Positions 8,088 to 16,530 of a DNA stretch of 64,000 nucleotides are shown here, piece by piece. Under the pieces are notes generated by a model that did not search any database, was not told where the DNA came from, and worked only from the letters and a program-made list of their open reading frames with translations. This DNA comes from an uncultured Alphaproteobacteria bacterium. GTDB taxonomy: Bacteria; Pseudomonadota; Alphaproteobacteria; Rhizobiales; Ancalomicrobiaceae. The stretch lies in contig CALBKH010000103.1 of NCBI GenBank assembly GCA_937892955.1, positions 4,672 to 68,671 of the forward strand. The letters run 5' to 3'. A program made the position numbers and the translations under genes. How positions within the stretch are numbered: the stretch's first letter is position 1; each line of letters opens with the position of its first letter.

Positions 8088-8378
8088 ATGTTCGATCAAC
8101 TCCTCGCCCTCGACGCCTTCCTCGCCCCGAGGCTCATCCGCCCCTTCTATCTGATCGGCGCGGCGCTGGCTCTGCTCTGGGGGCTGAGCGGCTTTCTCGT
8201 CGGATTGGTGCTGCTCGTCCAGATCCCCTGGGCCGGGGTCTTCACCATCACCTTCTCGTTGCTCTCGGCACTGCTGCTCTTCCTCGGCGTCCGTCTCTTC
8301 GCCGAGGGGCTGGTGGCGACGCTGCGCATGCACACCCGCTTCGTCGGCGGCAACCCGCGCGATCCGATCCCGGAGTGA
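8088..8378 (+). CDS. DUF4282-type small membrane protein
   Basis: The 96-residue inner-membrane protein begins LLALDAFLAPRLIRPFYLIGAA and has two hydrophobic segments, about residues 21-45 and 50-72. A short basic C-terminus (HTRFVGGNPRDPIPE) lies on the cytoplasmic side. Length, the F-x-x-F-L/I-T/R-P-x-x-I start and the two-helix layout match DUF4282 proteins, whose function is unknown. The ATG at 8088 is preferred to upstream in-frame starts because those lie inside the divergent MaoC gene. It converges with the TetR-like gene. Confidence 0.75.
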   Translation: MFDQLLALDAFLAPRLIRPFYLIGAALALLWGLSGFLVGLVLLVQIPWAGVFTITFSLLSALLLFLGVRLFAEGLVATLRMHTRFVGGNPRDPIPE

Positions 8379-8435
8379 AAGAAGAAATTCGGCTTTCGGG
8401 TCCCCTTCCCCGTTCGCGAGGCGCGGCGCGGTTTC

Positions 8436-9077
8436 TCAGATCCCCGAACCCTCCGCCTCCTCGGTCGAGGCGCCGCGACGCCGGGTGAAGCGGCAGGCGA
8501 GACCACTCAGGCGCTCGGCCCGCGCCTGCCAGTCGCCGAGCCGATCCAGGGTCTCGTCGAGCGCCGCCATGGTCTTCGGCAGCCCCTCCTCCTCGTCGGC
8601 GAGGAAGACCGGCACGAGCCGGACGAGCGCGGCGGCGAGCGCCGGGGCGCGCAGCCGGCCGAGAAGCCCGGCGGTGGAGATGCCGGCGCTCTCCAGGAGC
8701 CACGACTGCGAGCCGCAGGACAGCCGCGCCAGATGGCAAGCCAGCACCGGATCGCGCCGCGCCGAACGCTCGAGCCCGGCGATGCCCGCGCGATAGGGAA
8801 CCAGGAGGTCGAACCGCCGCATCAGCGCGTCGAACAACCGTTCGCGCCGCGGCTCTTCGGCGAGCGACGGGTCATCGGTCTCCAGCACCCCGACATCGAT
8901 GCGGCGGCAGAAACTCGCGAGGATCGCGAAGGGGCCGTCGTAGGCCTTGCGCAAGGTCGCCAGATCGAAGCCGGCGCGCTCGGCGATTTCGGCGAGGCGG
9001 ATGTCGAGAAACGGCTTCTCGGCGGCGATCGCCAGAAGGGCATCCTCGATCTTCTGCTCGACCTTCTTCGTCGCCAT
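8436..9077 (-). CDS. TetR/AcrR-like transcriptional regulator
   Basis: The 213-residue protein starts with a TetR-type helix-turn-helix (IEDALLAIAAEKPFLDIRLAEIAERAGFDLATLRKAYDG, about 9-48). A helical ligand-binding or dimer domain follows, with no recognisable family signature. I use the ATG at 9077 (MATKKVEQKI), as is usual for this family, and not the upstream ATG at 9161, which would run into the prs terminator. The C-terminal domain has some resemblance to COQ9-like proteins, which share the TetR fold, so a non-regulatory role is possible. It is convergent with the DUF4282 gene and follows prs on the same strand. Confidence 0.65.
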   Translation of the reverse strand: MATKKVEQKIEDALLAIAAEKPFLDIRLAEIAERAGFDLATLRKAYDGPFAILASFCRRIDVGVLETDDPSLAEEPRRERLFDALMRRFDLLVPYRAGIAGLERSARRDPVLACHLARLSCGSQSWLLESAGISTAGLLGRLRAPALAAALVRLVPVFLADEEEGLPKTMAALDETLDRLGDWQARAERLSGLACRFTRRRGASTEEAEGSGI

Positions 9078-9148
9078 GACGGCCTCCGTGGATCGCGCCG
9101 CCACCATATTCCCGACGCGCGCGAGATTCCAGCCGGGGTCCCGCGACG

Positions 9149-9176
9149 AAAAAGGCCGCACGAAGCGGCCTTTCTC
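9149..9176 (-). terminator. Intrinsic terminator downstream of prs
   Basis: On the minus strand the stem AAAGGCCGC / GCGGCCTTT with a TTCGT loop is followed by TTTCG. It lies 22-49 bases beyond the prs stop codon. Confidence 0.75.
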
Positions 9177-9197
9177 ACGCGATCCGAGGAAATCGGC

Positions 9198-10130
9198 TCA
9201 ATCGAACAGGCTCGACACCGACTTCTCCTGCGCCGTGCGGGCGATGGCTTCGCCGAGCAGCGGCGCGACGGAGAGGACGCGGATGTTCGAAGCGGCCTTG
9301 ATCGCCTCGGTCGGCTGGATCGAATCGGTGATCACCAGTTCCTTCAGCGCCGAGGCGGAGATGCGGGTCACCGCGCCGCCGGACAGTACGCCGTGGGTGC
9401 AGTAGGCCGAGACGTCCTTGGCGCCGCGGGCGAGCAGCGCTTCCGCCGCGTTGCACAGCGTGCCGCCGGAATCGATGATGTCGTCGACCAGGATGCAGGA
9501 GCGGCCCGAGACGTCGCCGATGACGTTCATCACCTCCGATTCGCCCGGCCGTTCGCGCCGCTTGTCGACGATGGCGAGCGACGCGTCGATGCGCTTGGCC
9601 AGCGCCCGGGCGCGCACCACGCCGCCGACGTCGGGCGACACCACCATGACGGTGCCCGGCGCGTAGCGCTCCTTGATGTCGCGCATCATCACCGGGGCGG
9701 CGTAGAGGTTGTCGGTCGGGATGTCGAAGAAGCCCTGGATCTGACCGGCGTGGAGATCGATGGTCAGCACCCGGTCGGCGCCGGCGCGGGTGATCAGATT
9801 GGCGACGAGCTTGGCCGAGATCGGCGTCCGCGGGCCGGGCTTACGGTCCTGACGGGCATAGCCGAAATAGGGCAGCACCGCGGTGATGCGCTTGGCCGAC
9901 GACCGACGCAGCGCGTCGATCATGATCAGGAGCTCCATCAGGTGGTCGTTGGCCGGATAGGAGGTCGACTGCAGGACGAAGGTGTCCTCGCCGCGCACGT
10001 TCTCCTGGATCTCGACGAAGATCTCCTGGTCGGCGAAGCGACGCACCAGGCAGCTCGACAGCGGGATCTCGAGATACTTGGTGATGGCGTCGGCCAGGGC
10101 CCGGTTGGAATTGCCGCAGACGAGCTTCAT
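9198..10130 (-). CDS. prs: Ribose-phosphate pyrophosphokinase
   Basis: The 310-residue enzyme makes PRPP from ribose 5-phosphate and ATP for purine, pyrimidine, histidine, tryptophan and NAD synthesis. Family marks are the start MKLVCGNSNRALAD, the flexible-loop region YFGYARQDRK, the divalent-cation segment TIDLHAGQIQGFFDIP, and the PRPP-binding loop CILVDDIIDSGGTL. Length equals typical class I bacterial Prs. The start at 10130 (MKLV) is the conserved one; the longer frame to 10232 is not needed. It is followed by a strong terminator and preceded by a perfect inverted repeat at 10312-10340, a possible control site. Apt, which consumes PRPP, is also in the window but unlinked. Confidence 0.96.
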   Translation of the reverse strand: MKLVCGNSNRALADAITKYLEIPLSSCLVRRFADQEIFVEIQENVRGEDTFVLQSTSYPANDHLMELLIMIDALRRSSAKRITAVLPYFGYARQDRKPGPRTPISAKLVANLITRAGADRVLTIDLHAGQIQGFFDIPTDNLYAAPVMMRDIKERYAPGTVMVVSPDVGGVVRARALAKRIDASLAIVDKRRERPGESEVMNVIGDVSGRSCILVDDIIDSGGTLCNAAEALLARGAKDVSAYCTHGVLSGGAVTRISASALKELVITDSIQPTEAIKAASNIRVLSVAPLLGEAIARTAQEKSVSSLFD

Positions 10131-10311
10131 CGTGAGCCTCTCGAAGAGGGACCGGCTCCGGGCGTCGGCCGGAGACCGGAAAAGGCGATCGGCGCCACCG
10201 GTGGGCGCCGCGGATGGCGGGCCTTTTATCAAGCCCGTTCAATTCCGTAAACCGACGATCTCGCACCCGCGGCATCGCCGGCGGAACCGCCGCGATCTCG
10301 ATTCCGACCGC

Positions 10312-10340
10312 ATGAAGTTCCGCCCTGTCCGGAACTTCAT
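10312..10340. repeat. Perfect 11-bp inverted repeat upstream of prs
   Basis: ATGAAGTTCCG at 10312-10322 is matched exactly by its reverse complement CGGAACTTCAT at 10330-10340, with a 7-base loop. It lies about 180 bases upstream of the prs start and 82 bases past the end of the upstream lipoprotein gene. There is no T-run on either side, so it is either an operator or a non-canonical terminator. The remainder of the 292-base gap holds no gene. Confidence 0.6.
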
Positions 10341-10422
10341 GGGCGAAGGCGAGCCCGAACGGGCGTCGGCCGGTCGGACCGTGGCGCTCACGCGATCCGG
10401 ACCGGATGGCGTGAGCCCCGAT

Positions 10423-10965
10423 TCACGTCGCGGCGCGGGTCAACCACGCCTTGATGGCGCGCGCCGCACTGACCGCCAGACGTTCCTGGACGTCGGTGTC
10501 CACCCGCCCCCAGGGATCGCCGTCGCTGTTCTTGGCGAGCTCCTGGCCGACGATGCGATGCACCCGCTTCCCCGACGCGTCGAAGATCTCGTAGGTGTAG
10601 ATCACCGTCGTCGCCGTCTCGTGGCCGAGAGCGACGAAATGTCCCTGGACGCGGTAGGTCGCCGGCTCGTCGAGACGATGCACGATCTCGATGCCCATCG
10701 CTTTCGCCCGATCGCGGAAGCGATGATAGATCCCGTCCGCGGTGGTCACCGGAACGCCGGTGTAGGGCAGCATCTGCACCGAGACGTGGCCGACCGGCGG
10801 CGCGGAAGCGAGCGGCGGCACCCGGGTGCGGCCCGAGATCAACGATCCCGAACCTCCGAGCCCGCTCTCTTCCACACAGGCGGAAAGGAACCCGACGGCG
10901 AGCGCGGCGACGCCTGCTCGCATCAGGAACGACCGGCGGCCGAGGGAAACGTCGGATCGGGACAT
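10423..10965 (-). CDS. Putative lipoprotein with twin-arginine-like signal
   Basis: The 180-residue product starts MSRSDVSLGRRSFLMRAG, followed by a hydrophobic stretch and the lipobox LSAC at about residue 33-36. It should be a lipoprotein. The RRSFLM motif before the hydrophobic core resembles a Tat signal. The mature domain (HVSVQMLPYTGVP to the end) is predicted soluble and unknown to me; the segment ATTVIYTYEIFDASGKRVHRI looks like beta strands. I use the ATG at 10965, because the longer frame runs through the preceding gene. It follows pgeF and lgt on the same strand, and Lgt is the enzyme that would lipidate it. Confidence 0.65.
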   Translation of the reverse strand: MSRSDVSLGRRSFLMRAGVAALAVGFLSACVEESGLGGSGSLISGRTRVPPLASAPPVGHVSVQMLPYTGVPVTTADGIYHRFRDRAKAMGIEIVHRLDEPATYRVQGHFVALGHETATTVIYTYEIFDASGKRVHRIVGQELAKNSDGDPWGRVDTDVQERLAVSAARAIKAWLTRAAT

Positions 10966-11050
10966 GGAGGCGCGGCCCTGCGTGTGCGTCACGGGTGTCT
11001 CGTGTCTAGCCGAGAACGGGGCGGCGGTCGAGACGTCGCCGCGTCCCACC

Positions 11051-11824
11051 TCACCGTGTCGCGGCGAGCGCGATCGCCGAAACGAGCCGGCCGTAGTCGG
11101 GTTCGGCGCGATGCGTGGTGCGGCGATAGGAGAAGAAGCGGTCTTCGTCGCCGTAGGTGCACAAGGCCAGGTTCTCCGCCCGGCCGACGCCGGCGCGCTC
11201 CAGCCGCATGACGATGAAGGCCGGCAGATCGAACATGGCGTGGCCCGGCCGCGGCGACGGGCGGAAGAAGCGGGCGTGGTCCGCATCCTCGCCGACGAAA
11301 CGCGCGACGAATTCCGGTCCGACCTCGTAGGCCTCGGACGAAATCGTCGGCCCGAGCACCGCGACGATGTCGGAGCGCACCGCTCCCAACCCTTCCATGG
11401 CGGCGATCGTCGCCTCGATCACCCCGCCGATCGCCCCCTTCCAGCCGGCATGCGCCGCGCCGACCGCCCGGCCGCCGGCGTCGGCGAAGAGGATCGGGCC
11501 GCAGTCGGCCGTCGCCACCCCGACGGCGAGGCCGGGGCGCGCCGTGACCACCGCGTCGGCATGCGGCCCCTCGCCGTGCGGCCACGGCTCCTCGACCACC
11601 ACCACGTCGGGCGAATGCACCTGATAGGGCATGGCCAGCGCGTGATCCTCGACCCCGAGGGCACGGGCGACGCGGGCGCGATTCTCGATCACCGCATCGC
11701 GCAGATCGGACGAGCCGAGGCCGACGTTGAGGCTGGCATAGAGCCCCTCCGATACGCCGCCGTCGCGGGTGAAGAAGCCGTGGGCGATGCCGGGAAGGGC
11801 GGAAAGAGCATTGGAGCGGATCAC
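11051..11824 (-). CDS. pgeF: Peptidoglycan editing factor (polyphenol oxidase/laccase-domain family)
   Basis: The 257-residue YfiH/LACC1-family protein carries the three metal-binding residues of the family: H70 (QVHS), C108 (TADCGP) and H125 (AAHAGWKG). In Escherichia coli the homologue prevents misincorporation of L-serine into peptidoglycan; related proteins act on purine nucleosides. Translation should start at the GTG at 11824, which overlaps the methyltransferase stop (GTGA) and gives IRSNALSALPGIAHGFFTR, the usual N-terminus. Genes pgeF, the MidA-type methyltransferase and lgt are head to tail with 4-bp overlaps, an order seen repeatedly in alphaproteobacteria. Confidence 0.9.
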   Translation of the reverse strand: MIRSNALSALPGIAHGFFTRDGGVSEGLYASLNVGLGSSDLRDAVIENRARVARALGVEDHALAMPYQVHSPDVVVVEEPWPHGEGPHADAVVTARPGLAVGVATADCGPILFADAGGRAVGAAHAGWKGAIGGVIEATIAAMEGLGAVRSDIVAVLGPTISSEAYEVGPEFVARFVGEDADHARFFRPSPRPGHAMFDLPAFIVMRLERAGVGRAENLALCTYGDEDRFFSYRRTTHRAEPDYGRLVSAIALAATR

Positions 11825-12930
11825 GGCGCGGCGGGTCCCGAAGCGAGAGGAAAGCCGGGGGGCACGACGCCCGGCGGGGTGACGGCGAGAACCTTGAAGA
11901 GCGAGCCCATCTCCTCCGGCCCGACGAGGCGGGAGACCTGCGAGACGATCTCGGCGCGCGCCGCCTCGTCCTTGTCGGCGCCGAGACGGCCCGCCCGTTC
12001 GGCGAGCCCCAGGGCCAGCAGGAAGTCGCCCTGCTCGATCGGTCCGTGCGCCGCGGCGCCGGCACGGGTCGCGGCGGCGGCGAGGGCGGTGAAGTCGACG
12101 TGGGCCGTCAGGTCCGCCTCGCCCGGCCGGCCGAGCGGATCGACGTAGGTGTGGGCGCGGATCGCCTGGAACGTGTCGCCGAAGGCGGGGCCGGCATAGC
12201 CGTAGTCGACGGCGACGACGAGGCCACGCTCGGCGACGACCCGCTTCGCCAGCGCCGTCATGATCTCGACGCCGACCGGCGAGATCTCGACGATCGAACC
12301 CTCTTCCGGTCGCCCGGCACGCGGCGACACGGCATCGGTCGGCAGCGTCGTCGGGCCGAGACCGAAGGCGAGCCCTCCGGTCTCGTCGAGGCCGACGACG
12401 CGCTCGTGCCAGCGGCCGTCGCGCAATTCGAACTGGCGGATCGGCAGGGCGTCGAAGAATTCGTTGGCGACCACCAGCAGCGGACCGTCCGGCAGGGTGT
12501 CGAGCCGGTCGTGCCACGTCGGTTTCAGCGACTGGTTCGCCAGCGTCGCCGCCTGCTTGGCCCGCAGACGCGGGCTCGTCTCGACCAGATGCAGCCGCGC
12601 CGCGGCGAGGAAGGCCGGAACCCGCCGGGCGACCCGCAGGAGATCCGCCATCAGTGTGCCCCGGCCGGGACCGAATTCGACGAGATTGAACGGCGCCGGC
12701 CGGCCGAGCCGCTCCCAGGTCTCCACCACGAAGGCGCCGATCATCTCGCCGAACATCTGCGAGACCTCCGGCGCGGTGACGAAATCGCCCGCCTGCCCGA
12801 AGGGTTCGCGCGCCATGTAGTAGCCGTGCTCGGGATCGCCGAGGCACAGCGCCATATAGTCGAAGACCGGCAACGGCCCGTTCAGCCGGACGAGCGCCCG
12901 AATGCGGTGCTCGAGCGGCGTCGGGCTCAT
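11821..12930 (-). CDS. Class I SAM-dependent methyltransferase, NDUFAF7/MidA family
   Basis: The 369-residue protein is of the DUF185/MidA type. Marks are YYMAREPFGQAGDFVTAPEVSQMFGE near residues 37-62, the SAM-binding loop VEFGPGRG (84-91), and VANEFFDALPIRQF. The eukaryotic homologue NDUFAF7 dimethylates an arginine of complex I subunit NDUFS2. A similar role on bacterial NADH dehydrogenase is possible but unproven. Its ATG overlaps the lgt stop and its stop overlaps the pgeF start, so the three genes are translationally coupled. Length is typical. Confidence 0.88.
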   Translation of the reverse strand: MSPTPLEHRIRALVRLNGPLPVFDYMALCLGDPEHGYYMAREPFGQAGDFVTAPEVSQMFGEMIGAFVVETWERLGRPAPFNLVEFGPGRGTLMADLLRVARRVPAFLAAARLHLVETSPRLRAKQAATLANQSLKPTWHDRLDTLPDGPLLVVANEFFDALPIRQFELRDGRWHERVVGLDETGGLAFGLGPTTLPTDAVSPRAGRPEEGSIVEISPVGVEIMTALAKRVVAERGLVVAVDYGYAGPAFGDTFQAIRAHTYVDPLGRPGEADLTAHVDFTALAAAATRAGAAAHGPIEQGDFLLALGLAERAGRLGADKDEAARAEIVSQVSRLVGPEEMGSLFKVLAVTPPGVVPPGFPLASGPAAP

Positions 12931-13781
12931 GGGGCGCGGCTCCCGTCGCCGGTGTGGGCGGTGCTGCGCCGGGCCCTTGCGCTCGCCCAGACGAAGAGGG
13001 CGAGGCCGGCGGCGATCATCGGCAGCGACAGGATCTGCCCCATGGTGATGCCGCCCGCGAGGTAACCGACCTGGACGTCCGGTTCGCGGAAGAACTCGAC
13101 GACGAAGCGGGCGAGGCCATAGCCCATGGCGAAGACACCAGCGAGCGCCCCCGGCTTCTTGAAGATCTCGGAGCGATGGACGAGGTGGGCGACGACGGCG
13201 AAGAGCACGACGCCTTCCAACGCCGCCTCGTAGAGCTGGCTCGGATGGCGCGGGTCCGGCCCGGCGAAGGGAAAGACCATGCCCCAGGCGACGTCGGTGG
13301 TGCGCCCCCACAGCTCGCCGTTGATGAAATTCGCCAACCGCCCGAAGAACAGGCCGATCGGCGCCGCCGCGGCGAAGAGATCGAAGAGCGTCAGGAACGA
13401 GAAGTCGCGCCGGCGCGCGAAGATCAGCATCACCACGATCGAGCCGAGGAGGCCGCCGTGGAAGGCCATGCCGCCCTTCCACAATTGGACGATCTCGGTC
13501 GGATGCTCGAGGTAGTGGCCGAGATTGTAGAAGAGCACGTAGCCGATGCGCCCGCCGAGCACGATGCCCAGCGTCGCCCACAGCACGAAGTCGTCGAGTT
13601 CCGCCGCCGTCGGCCGATCGACCGCCCCCCACAGCCGCGGGCTGTCGACGAGGCGGCGCAGATACCACCAGCCGATCAGGATACCGGCGATGTAGGCGAG
13701 CGCGTACCAGCGGATGGCGAGGGGGCCGAACTGGATCGCGATCGGATCGATCGCCGGGAACGGCAGAGCGAAGAGCGGCAT
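12927..13781 (-). CDS. lgt: Prolipoprotein diacylglyceryl transferase
   Basis: The 284-residue inner-membrane enzyme transfers diacylglycerol from phosphatidylglycerol to the lipobox cysteine of prolipoproteins. About seven membrane segments are visible. Conserved elements are MAFHGGLLG (H108) and the Lgt signature GRLANFINGELWGR at 147-160, with R148, N151 and E156. I use the ATG at 13781 (MPLFALPFPAIDP) because the upstream ATG at 13853 adds a basic non-conserved stretch. The gene leads the lgt, methyltransferase, pgeF unit, and a lipoprotein gene lies just beyond. Confidence 0.95.
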   Translation of the reverse strand: MPLFALPFPAIDPIAIQFGPLAIRWYALAYIAGILIGWWYLRRLVDSPRLWGAVDRPTAAELDDFVLWATLGIVLGGRIGYVLFYNLGHYLEHPTEIVQLWKGGMAFHGGLLGSIVVMLIFARRRDFSFLTLFDLFAAAAPIGLFFGRLANFINGELWGRTTDVAWGMVFPFAGPDPRHPSQLYEAALEGVVLFAVVAHLVHRSEIFKKPGALAGVFAMGYGLARFVVEFFREPDVQVGYLAGGITMGQILSLPMIAAGLALFVWASARARRSTAHTGDGSRAP

Positions 13782-14012
13782 GGGAGACGAGATCTCGGCG
13801 ATGGAACGACGCTGCGGACGAATGTCCGGCGACAGTGGGGGGCGCGGCTTCACCCGTCAAGCGGAGCACCGTGACGGGCGCGCGAACACGACCACCCGAT
13901 CGCGGCGAGGATGGGGCGGCGCCCTGCCCCTTGCGGGCGGCGGCGCCACACCCCATAACCACCATCGAGAGGGGCGGCCCGCCGCCCGGTCCCTCGAGAC
14001 GGGAACGATGCC

Positions 14013-14333
14013 ATGACCCAGACGTCCAACCGCTTCCTCGACGACATCGCCAAGCTCGTCACCGACGCCGCCGGCATGGCCCAGGGCGTCGCCAAGGAAG
14101 TCGAGACCGCCTTCAAGTCCCGTGCCGAGGGCTTCGTCGCCGACATGGACCTGGTCAAGCGCGAAGACTTCGAAGTGCTGCGCGACATGGCCGCCAAAGC
14201 GCGCGAAGAGAACGAACGCCTCGCCGCGCGCATCGCCGCGCTCGAGGAGCGCCTCGCCCGCCTCGAAGGCGGCAAGAGCGCTCTCGGCGAGACGCTGATC
14301 GCCGGCGATCCCTCCGGTCCCGCCGTCGGCTGA
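14013..14333 (+). CDS. ubiK: Accessory factor UbiK family protein (BMFP/YqiC)
   Basis: The 106-residue protein starts SNRFLDDIAKLVTDAAGMAQGV, with an amphipathic N-terminal helix. It contains DLVKREDFEVLRDMAAKAREENERLAARI and a coiled-coil C-terminus ARIAALEERLARLEG. This is the typical layout of UbiK/BMFP proteins, which trimerise through the coiled coil. In gammaproteobacteria UbiK helps UbiJ organise late ubiquinone hydroxylation; in other species the family is described as membrane-fusogenic. The symbol is by family. The C-terminal Gly/Pro-rich tail is unremarkable. It is followed after 6 bases by the DUF523 gene. Confidence 0.8.
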   Translation: MTQTSNRFLDDIAKLVTDAAGMAQGVAKEVETAFKSRAEGFVADMDLVKREDFEVLRDMAAKAREENERLAARIAALEERLARLEGGKSALGETLIAGDPSGPAVG

Positions 14334-14339
14334 GCCCGC

Positions 14340-14852
14340 ATGGACCGCATCCTCGTCTCCGCCTGCCTCGTCGGCTGGCCGGTCCGCTGGGACGGCGGCG
14401 CCAAGACCCTGCATCATCCGCTGATCGCCGAATGGGCCGCCGAGGGACGGCTCGTCCCGCTCTGCCCGGAAACCGCCGGCGGCCTCGCCGTGCCGCGGCC
14501 CGCCGCCGAGATCGAGACCGGGGCCGACGCCGCCGCGGTGCTCGCCGGGAAGGGCCGGATCGTCGATGCCGAGGGCCACGATCACGGCCCGGCCTTTCGC
14601 GAAGGCGCCCGCATCGCCACGGCGACCGCCCGGGTGCGCCGCTGTCGCTTCGCGCTTCTGACCGAGGGAAGCCCCTCCTGCGGCGTCGACCTCGTCGCCG
14701 ACGGGTCGTTCTCCGGCCGACGCCGGGCCGGCGAAGGCGTCACCGCCGCGGCGCTGAGAGCCGCCGGCGTCGAAGTCTTCTCGACGAACGACATCGAAAA
14801 ACTCGCCGAGCGGCTGGCCGCGGAGGCCGGCGACGCCTCGACCGCGAAGTGA
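14340..14852 (+). CDS. DUF523 domain-containing protein
   Basis: The 170-residue soluble protein is of the DUF523 family. The start ILVSACLVGWPVRWDGG, the segment VPLCPETAGGLAVPRPAAEIE, and the cysteine motif TEGSPSCGVD are the family signatures. Several conserved cysteines (C9, the C of LCPE, the C of SPSCG) suggest metal or iron-sulfur binding, but no reaction is established. It is only 6 bases beyond the UbiK-like gene, so co-transcription is likely. The following 333 bases to the next gene contain a TATACT near 14922 that could be a -10 element, and otherwise nothing I recognise. Confidence 0.85.
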   Translation: MDRILVSACLVGWPVRWDGGAKTLHHPLIAEWAAEGRLVPLCPETAGGLAVPRPAAEIETGADAAAVLAGKGRIVDAEGHDHGPAFREGARIATATARVRRCRFALLTEGSPSCGVDLVADGSFSGRRRAGEGVTAAALRAAGVEVFSTNDIEKLAERLAAEAGDASTAK

Positions 14853-15185
14853 TTCGTCCACATTTTTCGTGACTTGCCCACCATTGCACGGTCGCGTCGG
14901 ATCTCTCGCTTCCTATACTGGGGCAAGAGAGATTCGCGTCCCCGGGAGCGAGTATCGCCCCGATTGAAACTCCTTCGCGTTCCCCCTCGATCCGGCGTTC
15001 TTCGTTCGTCGTTGCGGTTCGATGGTTCCCCGGAACGGTCTTCGTCCCGATCCCGTCGGGTCGTCCGGTCCGGATCTCGTGCGGAGCAGGTTGCGCTCGT
15101 TCGGCCCGATGCGGCCGGATCGCGACGGGCTCCGCGCACCGCGTATCCCCGTGTCCGGTCTCCCTCACACGCGAGGACCCGCTCG

Positions 15186-15686
15186 ATGAGCCTGATCGAA
15201 TTGGAAGCCGAACGTCACTCCAATCCCGTCGACGTGATCGAACACGTCGCCGCGCTCGAGGACTGGGTGTTCGAGCGCTCCGGCGACGACGAGATCACCG
15301 TTTCGATCAAGGGACGCTGGTGCGACTACCACGTCTCCTTCTCCTGGATGGTGGACGTCGAGGCGCTGCACCTGGCCTGTGCCTTCGACCTCAAGGTCAC
15401 CGACGCCCGCCGCGCCGAAGTGATGCGGCTGCTCACCCTCGTCAACGAACAGATGTGGCTCGGCCATTTCGATCTGTGGTCGGGCGAGGGCGTGGTGATG
15501 TATCGTCACGCCCATCTTCTGGCCGGCGGGGCGGAGCCCTCGGCGCGGCAGGTCGACGCCATGCTGACCGCCGCGATCGAGTCCTGCGACCGCTACTATC
15601 AGGCCTTCCAGTTCGTCGTCTGGGCCGGCAAGTCGGCTCAGGAGGCGCTGGAGGGCGCGATGTTCGAAACGGTGGGACGGGCATGA
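15186..15686 (+). CDS. YbjN domain-containing protein
   Basis: The 166-residue soluble protein of the YbjN family has a tetratrico-like alpha/beta fold related to type III secretion chaperones. Marks are NPVDVIEHVAALEDWVFERSGDDEITVSIKG, WCDYHVSFSW and LTLVNEQMWLGHFDLWSGEGVVMYRH. In enterobacteria YbjN affects motility and stress responses; the mechanism is unknown. The start at 15186 (MSLIELEAERHSNPVDV) is conserved. The longer frame from 14874 is not credible. Its stop overlaps the proC ATG, a pairing frequent in alphaproteobacteria. Confidence 0.85.
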   Translation: MSLIELEAERHSNPVDVIEHVAALEDWVFERSGDDEITVSIKGRWCDYHVSFSWMVDVEALHLACAFDLKVTDARRAEVMRLLTLVNEQMWLGHFDLWSGEGVVMYRHAHLLAGGAEPSARQVDAMLTAAIESCDRYYQAFQFVVWAGKSAQEALEGAMFETVGRA

Positions 15687-16507
15687 CCATCGATCTTCGC
15701 GACGCGACGCCGCTGGTGCTGATCGGCGCCGGCAAGATGGGTGGCGCCATGCTCACCGGCTGGCTCGACCGCGGCCTGCCCGCCGACGGCGTGGTGGTGA
15801 TCGAGCCGCACGCCTCCGACGAACTGAAAGCGCTCGCCGCGGCGCGCGGCATCCGCCTGGAGAGCGCCGCCCCGACCGGCCTCGTGGCGCGGATCATGGT
15901 GGTGGCGGTCAAGCCGCAGGTGCTCGACGCGGTGCTGCCGCCGCTCGCCTCGCTGGTCGGTGCCGAAACCGTGGTCGTCTCGGTGGTGGCCGGCAAGACC
16001 GTCGCCGCCTTCGAGCGCGGCCTCGGCGCGCACCGAATCGTCCGCACCATCCCCAATACGCCGTCGCAGGTCGGCCGCGGCATCACCGCGGCTCACGCCG
16101 TCGCCGCCGTGCCGGCGCCCGATCGCGACCTCGTCTCGGTGCTGCTCGCCACCCTCGGCCGGCTCGAATGGGTCGACAGCGAGGACCTGATCGACGTCGC
16201 CACCGCGGTGTCGGGCTCGGGCCCGGCCTACGTCTTCCACATGGTCGAGGCGCTCGCCGCGGCGGGCGCGGCCGCCGGCCTCGAACCGGCGCTCGCCGCC
16301 CGTCTCGCCCGCGCCACGGTCGAGGGCGCCGGCGAACTCCTGTGGCGCTCGCCCGACGAGCCCGAGACGCTGAGGAAGAACGTCACCTCGCCGGGCGGCA
16401 CCACCGCCGCCGCACTCGCCGTGCTGATGGGCGAAGACGGGCTGACGAAGCTGATGACCGAAGCGGTCGCCGCCGCGGCGAAGCGGTCACGCGAACTCGC
16501 CGGCTGA
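15683..16507 (+). CDS. proC: Pyrroline-5-carboxylate reductase
   Basis: The 274-residue enzyme reduces pyrroline-5-carboxylate to proline with NAD(P)H. The Rossmann motif LIGAGKMGGAMLTGW lies at residues 13-27. The signature region with VSGSGPAYVF sits near 178-187, followed by the dimer helices GLEPALAARLARATVEGAGEL and KNVTSPGGTTAAALAVL. Length is typical. The ATG overlaps the stop of the YbjN gene (ATGA), so expression is coupled. No other proline-synthesis gene is in the window. Confidence 0.95.
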   Translation: MTIDLRDATPLVLIGAGKMGGAMLTGWLDRGLPADGVVVIEPHASDELKALAAARGIRLESAAPTGLVARIMVVAVKPQVLDAVLPPLASLVGAETVVVSVVAGKTVAAFERGLGAHRIVRTIPNTPSQVGRGITAAHAVAAVPAPDRDLVSVLLATLGRLEWVDSEDLIDVATAVSGSGPAYVFHMVEALAAAGAAAGLEPALAARLARATVEGAGELLWRSPDEPETLRKNVTSPGGTTAAALAVLMGEDGLTKLMTEAVAAAAKRSRELAG

Positions 16508-16530
16508 CACCCCGCGTTCGGACGCGCCTC

